Origin: DASZTU01 sp035493835
Lineage (GTDB): Bacteria; Pseudomonadota; Alphaproteobacteria; Rhizobiales; Devosiaceae
Direction: 5' to 3'
Length of the DNA stretch: 10,237 nucleotides
Assembly (NCBI GenBank): GCA_035493835.1
Contig: DATJHO010000051.1
Span: forward strand, 1 to 10,237
The translations under genes were made by a program, and so were the position numbers. The notes under the pieces were generated by a model. The model was not told the origin of the DNA. It ran no database searches and saw only the letters and a list, made by a program, of their open reading frames with translations. Below, piece by piece: positions 6,594-10,237 of the stretch. Each line of letters starts with the position of its first letter. Position 1 is the first letter of the stretch.

Positions 6594-7124
6594 ATGCTGG
6601 AAACTCGCCGACTGCGGCTGCGTGCCTATCGTGATGTAGACCTCGACCCCCTGGTCTCGATGATCGGCAACTGGGAAGTCGCCCGCTGGTTGGGCCAGTT
6701 GCCGCATCCCTATGGCGTCGCGGATGGACGTGAGTGGATCAAGTTCGTACAGCGGGAGCATCAAGGGCCCCAGCCTAGAAGATTTGCGGTGGCGTTGCGG
6801 GAGTCGGATGCCTTGATCGGGGGCATCGGCTTCGTGGGCGCAGAGGTCGATGGAGCGGCCGAGATCGGATACTGGCTCGGCCAGCCGCATTGGGGCCAGG
6901 GTTTTGGACGCGAAGCGGCTGCGGCCATCATCGACTACGGCTTCCGGGAGCTTTCGCTCCAGACGATCCGCGCGAAGACCGACCCCGCCAACTTCGCCTC
7001 GCAAAAAGTCCTTCTCGCCTGCGGCCTCGAGCCCTCCGGCGAGATCGGCCTGGAGCGGCCGACCCGGCATAGCGGCGCGATGCACGCGCTCTCATTCAGC
7101 CTCGCGCGTGACCGGTGGCGCTGA
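6594..7124 (+). CDS. GNAT-family N-acetyltransferase (RimJ/RimL type)
   Basis: It is predicted to transfer an acetyl group from acetyl-CoA to an amine. The family includes ribosomal-protein N-terminal acetyltransferases and many small-molecule enzymes. The 176-residue protein starts with LETRRLRLRAY (2-12), the usual Acetyltransf_3 opening. It has the GYWLGQPHWGQGFGREA segment (92-108), containing the acetyl-CoA pyrophosphate loop, and a motif B region with Asn133 in NFASQKVL and CGLEPSGE (143-150). Length is normal for the family. The ATG at 6594 is preferred because GGGG at 6581-6584 is well spaced. A TTG at 6588 would add two residues. The substrate is unknown. The closest neighbour is the upstream hydrolase, 30 bases away. 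Confidence 0.85.
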   Translation: MLETRRLRLRAYRDVDLDPLVSMIGNWEVARWLGQLPHPYGVADGREWIKFVQREHQGPQPRRFAVALRESDALIGGIGFVGAEVDGAAEIGYWLGQPHWGQGFGREAAAAIIDYGFRELSLQTIRAKTDPANFASQKVLLACGLEPSGEIGLERPTRHSGAMHALSFSLARDRWR

Positions 7125-7225
7125 CCCTTGCTGGCTTTCGCTACGCCGGTGGCTTCAGCCGTGCAACTTAGCTCCAGACGCCGGCCGCCGAGCCAAGCGA
7201 CGCATTCAGGCGGCGTCTCGGGGGC
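7125..7225. other. Short convergent intergenic region with inverted repeat
   Basis: This lies between two genes that run toward each other. It contains a perfect 8-base inverted repeat, AGACGCCG (7176-7183) and CGGCGTCT (7211-7218), with a 27-base loop. No T-run follows on either strand, so it is at most a weak termination structure. Confidence 0.35.
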
Positions 7226-8332
7226 TCAGGGCAATGTTACGAATTCGATCCAGTTCGGGTTGTTGCCGACCGGATAGCGTTTGAGGATCGTCAGTTCGCC
7301 GGTCTGCTGATCGATGGCGTAGGACATCACGTGGTCTGACAACTGTCCCGAGGCCAGGAGGAAGTGCCCCGTCGGATCGATTGCAAAGCCGCGCGGGAAG
7401 GTTTCGGTCGGGTAGCGGCCGATGGGGCTGACCATGCCGGTCCCCGGATCGATCTTGAACGCCGAGATGGTTGAGGTCGAGCGCACCGAACTATAGAGGA
7501 ACTTGCCGTCTGGCGTCATGTGAACATCGGCAGCGAGCCACGAGGCGTCGCTCGGCACGTAGCCCTTCACGGTGAAGTCGGTCTGCTGCTTCTGGCTGAG
7601 CTGCCCGGTCTGCTTGTCGTAGTCGAACACGTAGAGCTTCGCGCTTGTTTCGGTGATCAGATAGACGTGGTTGTCGTCCGCATCGAAGGCGAAATGCCGC
7701 GGACCATCCTTGGGGGCGAGCGTGATCCGGTCGGGCGAATTCGGCGTCAGGGTGCCGGTTTTCGCATCAAAGGCGAACTGCCGCACCGTGTCGGAGCCGA
7801 GGCTGGGCACGAGAACGAAGCGGTTGGCATTGTCCAACTGGATGGAATGGGCGTTCGGGATATCGCCGATCGTCTGCTTCACAGGGCCGACCACCCCGTT
7901 TGCCCCGATCGGGTTCACCGAAATCTTGTGCCCGGGGTAAGAGGCTCCCAAGAGGAAGTGACCGGTCCTGTCCGGCTTGATGTAGGCCATGCTGTCGGCG
8001 AGCGGCCCATCCCCGATATGGGTCAGCTTGCCATTGCTTGGGTCGATGGCAAAGGTTGCGACGGTATAGGGCTGAGACCTCACGCCAACGAAGAGAAATT
8101 TCTTGTCCGGGCTCACTGCCATAGGGGTCGAGCCACCCGGCTTGTTGGGCAGCGGCACTTTCTGCAGGTCGGTCAGGTCGCCAGTCGCGGCGTCCATGCT
8201 CATCACCCTGACGTCGTTGCTGTCCGCGTCTCCCACATAGACCATCGTTGCGGCCTGCGCGGCCACCCCGCCCAACAATGCGGCGGCAATCACCGTCCCG
8301 GCCAAAAGAAAACTCCTCACCACTCCACCCAT
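7226..8332 (-). CDS. Exported seven-bladed beta-propeller lactonase
   Basis: This belongs to the lactonase family (COG2706/Pfam Lactonase), related to 6-phosphogluconolactonase Pgl and 3-carboxymuconate cyclase. From the ATG at 8332 it is 368 residues. The first ~27 residues form a classical Sec signal peptide (an Arg, then FLLAGTVIAAALLGGVAA) with a cleavage site after AQA, so the mature protein should be periplasmic. The rest is repeated propeller blades: GPRHFAFDADDNHVYLI, the ADVHMTPDGKFLYSSVR block, FPRGFAIDPTGHFLL and a C-terminal NPNWIEF, all typical of the family. An alternative TTG start at 8350 has a better-placed GGAG, and GTGs at 8323/8320 are also possible. The signal peptide survives in every case. 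Divergent from the LysR gene and near an aldarate dehydratase, it may open an aldarolactone. That substrate is inference. Confidence 0.83.
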   Translation of the reverse strand: MGGVVRSFLLAGTVIAAALLGGVAAQAATMVYVGDADSNDVRVMSMDAATGDLTDLQKVPLPNKPGGSTPMAVSPDKKFLFVGVRSQPYTVATFAIDPSNGKLTHIGDGPLADSMAYIKPDRTGHFLLGASYPGHKISVNPIGANGVVGPVKQTIGDIPNAHSIQLDNANRFVLVPSLGSDTVRQFAFDAKTGTLTPNSPDRITLAPKDGPRHFAFDADDNHVYLITETSAKLYVFDYDKQTGQLSQKQQTDFTVKGYVPSDASWLAADVHMTPDGKFLYSSVRSTSTISAFKIDPGTGMVSPIGRYPTETFPRGFAIDPTGHFLLASGQLSDHVMSYAIDQQTGELTILKRYPVGNNPNWIEFVTLP

Positions 8333-8377
8333 TTCGTTTTTTATGTGCAAAATTCATCTCCGCGCGCAGCTGTGCTG

Positions 8378-8395
8378 CCGAGGAGCGCTCCTCGG
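8378..8395. repeat. Perfect 18-base palindrome
   Basis: CCGAGGAGC followed directly by its complement GCTCCTCGG, with no loop. It lies 45 bases upstream of the lactonase ATG, probably in its leader. A second small repeat, GCAGC-TGT-GCTGC (8366-8378), adjoins it. No U-run follows on either strand. It suits a dimeric repressor site better than a terminator. Confidence 0.6.
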
Positions 8396-8452
8396 GGAAA
8401 ATCCCGTACCGCCAACGTGATATCGGCAAATAACAAGCCCCAGGAAAAGTTA

Positions 8453-8468
8453 CATCCACCGATGGATG
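8453..8468. repeat. Inverted repeat CATCCA-CCGA-TGGATG
   Basis: Six-base arms with a four-base spacer in the lactonase/LysR divergent region. It sits between a weak minus-strand -35 (TTGTCT) and -10 (TAACTT), where a bound regulator could control lactonase transcription. Confidence 0.4.
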
Positions 8469-8503
8469 AAGACAATGTCTCGGATTAAACCGTTCAATTC
8501 AGA

Positions 8504-8516
8504 GATTGGATCAATC
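8504..8516. promoter_or_regulatory. Candidate LysR operator upstream of lysR
   Basis: GATTG-GAT-CAATC is a perfect 5-3-5 inverted repeat 35 bases before the LysR start. It has the size of a LysR-type recognition site and shares GGATCAA with the dyad before the dehydratase gene (9477-9489). Confidence 0.45.
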
Positions 8517-8551
8517 GCTGTCGCAGCTGAGTTGACCGTCCGGGGTGAAAG

Positions 8552-9439
8552 ATGTTCGAGCTGAGCTATCTTCGGTGTTTCGTAGCCGTGGCCGAGGAGC
8601 TGCATTTCGGCCGCGCGGCGGAGCGGCTCAACATCACGCAGCCACCGCTCAGCCGTCAAATCAGGATGCTGGAGCGCGCCGTCGGGTGCGAACTGTTCAT
8701 CCGCAACAGCCGCTCGGTGCGGTTGACCCAGGCAGGGCAGACCTTTCTCCCCGATGCGTTGCGCATATTGCGGTTGATCGAGAGCGCCGAAACCTCGGTC
8801 AGAAACGTGGCGACGGGGCGTGCCGGCATTCTGCGCTGCGGCTTTACCGCGGCATCGGCCTACGCCTTTTTGCCGGTGCTCGTAAGGAACATGAAAGCGG
8901 CCATTCCCGGCGCGTCGCTGATCCTCAGGGAGATGGTGAGCAAGCGACAGATCGCAGCGCTCGAAACCGGCGAGATCGATGTCGGCTTGCTTCGGCCGCC
9001 TTTCGATCGAGGAGCCAACGAAGCGATTCTCGTCGCGCGGGAGGAAATGGTCGTGGCACTGCCGAAGGGGCATGTCGTCGGCGAGAAGCCGGTGCTGGAC
9101 TGGCAGGACCTCGATGGCCTGGAACTGATCATGTATGACGCCGACGAGGCGCAATATTTCAACGACCTGATCGCCAGCTATCTCAGCAAGCACCGGATAT
9201 TCCCCATCGTCGATCAGCGCCTCACGCAGATCCACTCAATCCTGTCGTTGGTGCGCGCCGGGGTCGGGTGTGCCGTGGTGCCGGCCTCGGCCAGGCAGCT
9301 CGGGGTGTCGCAAGTGGACTATCGGGAATTTGGCGCGGAGACGCCCTCTGCGGAGCTGTTCCTCGTCTGGCGCAAGGATAACGGCAATCCGCTCCTCCCC
9401 GCCTTGGCCGCCATCGCTACTTCCGGCGGCGTGCAATGA
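8552..9439 (+). CDS. LysR-family transcriptional regulator
   Basis: A full-length LysR regulator of 295 residues. The N-terminal winged helix-turn-helix is clear: LRCFVAVAEELHFGRAAERL (7-26), the recognition helix ITQPPLSRQIRMLE (28-41), and the wing region ELFIRNSRSVRLTQAG. The rest is the periplasmic-binding-like effector domain, including a GEIDVGLLRPP segment, a REEMVVALPKGH block and a VRAGVGCAVVP stretch near the end. The HTH sequence resembles the CatM/BenM/HcaR side of the family, whose members sense small organic acids. The ATG at 8552 follows GGGGTGAAAG. It is divergent from the lactonase and 124 bases upstream of a galactarate/talarate dehydratase. It most likely controls both in response to an aldarate, and probably itself. 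The effector is inferred from the neighbours only. Confidence 0.92.
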   Translation: MFELSYLRCFVAVAEELHFGRAAERLNITQPPLSRQIRMLERAVGCELFIRNSRSVRLTQAGQTFLPDALRILRLIESAETSVRNVATGRAGILRCGFTAASAYAFLPVLVRNMKAAIPGASLILREMVSKRQIAALETGEIDVGLLRPPFDRGANEAILVAREEMVVALPKGHVVGEKPVLDWQDLDGLELIMYDADEAQYFNDLIASYLSKHRIFPIVDQRLTQIHSILSLVRAGVGCAVVPASARQLGVSQVDYREFGAETPSAELFLVWRKDNGNPLLPALAAIATSGGVQ

Positions 9440-9476
9440 ACGCTTCCAAAGGTCGGTGATTGATACCAATATTGAA

Positions 9477-9489
9477 TTGATCGGATCAA
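9477..9489. promoter_or_regulatory. Candidate LysR operator upstream of the dehydratase
   Basis: TTGAT-CGG-ATCAA is a perfect 5-3-5 inverted repeat that also fits the T-N11-A pattern of LysR sites. A further TTGAT (9460-9464) lies one to two helical turns upstream, and a CTAAGCTTAG palindrome (9492-9501) follows. The intergenic region is 124 bases and AT-rich at this point. Confidence 0.45.
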
Positions 9490-9563
9490 AACTAAGCTTA
9501 GACCCCCGAAGATCGAGTCCTTATTCTCTCGCGCGAACGCCAGCCCGATGGAGTCCCTTTCTG

Positions 9564-10237
9564 ATGCCCTCCGAAGTCGCAGTCCGCACGATTCCCGCCA
9601 GCTTGCCCGCGGCCGGCCTTGCGCCAGGGGTGGCGACCACCGACCGCATCGCCCGCGTAAAACTGTCGCTCGCGCTGTTGCCGCTCAAGGCGCCGGTCAG
9701 CGACGCGAAGGTGCTCACCGGCCGGCAAAAGCCCCTTACCGAAGTGGCAATGCTGTTTGCCGAAATCGAGAGCGAGAACGGCCACCACGGCATCGGCTTC
9801 AGCTATTCAAAGCGGGCAGGCGGGTATGGCCTTTTCGCTCATGCCGAGGAAATCGCGGGCAATCTGATCGGTGAGGATCCCAACGACATCGCGCGGTTGT
9901 GGGACAAGTTGGTCTGGGCCGGGGCATCGGTCGGCCGTAGCGGGCTTTCGACCCAGGCGATCGCAGCGTTCGATATCGCCCTGTGGGACATGAAGGCCAA
10001 GCGCGCCGACCTGCCGCTGGCAAAACTGCTCGGTGCCCGCCGCGATGCCGTCCGGTGCTACAACACCTCGGGCGGATTCCTGTCGACGCCGACCGAGCAG
10101 CTGATCGACAACTGCGCGGCCTCGCTTGAAAGCGGCATCGGCGGCATCAAGATCAAGGTTGGCCAGCCCGACCCGATGATCGACCTCGCCCGCCTCGAGG
10201 CAGTGCGCGAGGCGATCGGTGATGGCGTGCCTCTCAT
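9564..10237 (+). CDS. L-talarate/galactarate dehydratase (partial, 3' end cut)
   Basis: This enolase-superfamily enzyme of the mandelate racemase subgroup is predicted to dehydrate galactarate and/or L-talarate to 5-keto-4-deoxy-D-glucarate. The frame is open from the ATG at 9564 (GGAG at 9550-9553) to the window edge, 224 codons of an expected ~390-400. Blocks recalled from the Salmonella talarate/galactarate dehydratase recur in order: VSDAKVLTGRQKPLTEVA (45-62), FSYSKRAGG (79-87), GEDPND (103-108), WAGASVGRSG (118-127), IALWDMKAKR (138-147), CYNTSGGFL (165-173) and GGIKIKVGQP (193-202). The last contains the catalytic KxK pair Lys196/Lys198. The metal-binding carboxylates and catalytic His lie beyond the window. 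The N-terminal leader has about the same length as in the Salmonella enzyme. It is probably regulated by the LysR protein next door. Confidence 0.9.
   Translation, partial: MPSEVAVRTIPASLPAAGLAPGVATTDRIARVKLSLALLPLKAPVSDAKVLTGRQKPLTEVAMLFAEIESENGHHGIGFSYSKRAGGYGLFAHAEEIAGNLIGEDPNDIARLWDKLVWAGASVGRSGLSTQAIAAFDIALWDMKAKRADLPLAKLLGARRDAVRCYNTSGGFLSTPTEQLIDNCAASLESGIGGIKIKVGQPDPMIDLARLEAVREAIGDGVPL

Larger units (their letters stand above)
8333..8551. promoter_or_regulatory. Divergent promoter region, lactonase / LysR
   Basis: This 219-base gap separates the divergent lactonase and LysR genes and should hold both promoters. It contains three separate dyads (8378-8395, 8453-8468 and 8504-8516), more than expected for a plain spacer. 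On the minus strand TTGTCT and TAACTT flank the 8453-8468 dyad with 17 bases between them, a weak -35/-10 candidate for the lactonase. Confidence 0.5.

Noticed and set aside
7176..7218. Intrinsic terminator between the convergent GNAT and lactonase genes
   Set aside because: The 8-base stem has a 27-base loop and no T-run on either strand, so I list it only as an inverted repeat.
8378..8395. Resemblance to the GAGGAGCGCU core of the SAH riboswitch
   Set aside because: The match arises from the palindrome. The downstream pairing and pseudoknot segments of the SAH aptamer are absent on both strands, and no SAM-cycle gene follows.
7520..8488. Long forward open frame (322 codons) antisense to the lactonase
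   Set aside because: The opposite strand encodes a clear propeller lactonase with a signal peptide. The forward frame resembles nothing known and is a by-product of high GC.

Overview
This is high-GC, tightly packed bacterial DNA. Gene families, codon use and GGAG-type ribosome sites fit an alphaproteobacterium, most likely in the Hyphomicrobiales (Rhizobiales). That placement is inferred from family resemblance, not from any marker gene. No rRNA, tRNA, CRISPR array, transposase or phage gene is visible.

Region 1 (1-665): the left edge may hold the 5' end of an exported protein on the minus strand, cut by the window. About 450 bases without a convincing gene follow. They contain several small inverted repeats and an AT-richer stretch, and probably include the promoter of the next operon.

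Region 2 (666-5474): five plus-strand genes with gaps of at most 27 bases or overlapping stop/start codons form a nucleotide-sugar operon. They encode a glucose-1-phosphate cytidylyltransferase (RfbF), an extended SDR resembling UDP-glucuronate decarboxylase, a UDP-glucose 6-dehydrogenase, an RmlC-type 3,5-epimerase and a second SDR that is probably a 4-ketoreductase. Together they suggest activated sugars for a surface polysaccharide. One branch would run UDP-glucose to UDP-glucuronate to perhaps UDP-xylose or a 4-keto pentose. The other would start from CDP-glucose. The 4,6-dehydratase that the CDP branch normally needs is not in the window.

Region 3 (5475-7225): a MetX-superfamily alpha/beta hydrolase is preceded by a long inverted repeat ending next to its ribosome site. 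A RimJ/RimL-type GNAT acetyltransferase follows.

Region 4 (7226-10237): a minus-strand exported seven-bladed propeller lactonase is divergent from a LysR regulator. The LysR gene is followed by the first 224 codons of an enolase-superfamily L-talarate/galactarate dehydratase, cut by the window edge. This looks like an aldarate (galactarate/talarate) utilisation locus under local LysR control. Short dyads in both intergenic regions are candidate operators.

I found no clearly unprecedented system. The points most worth a second look are the incomplete mixed CDP/UDP sugar pathway, the exported lactonase beside the aldarate dehydratase, and the cluster of dyads around the LysR gene.
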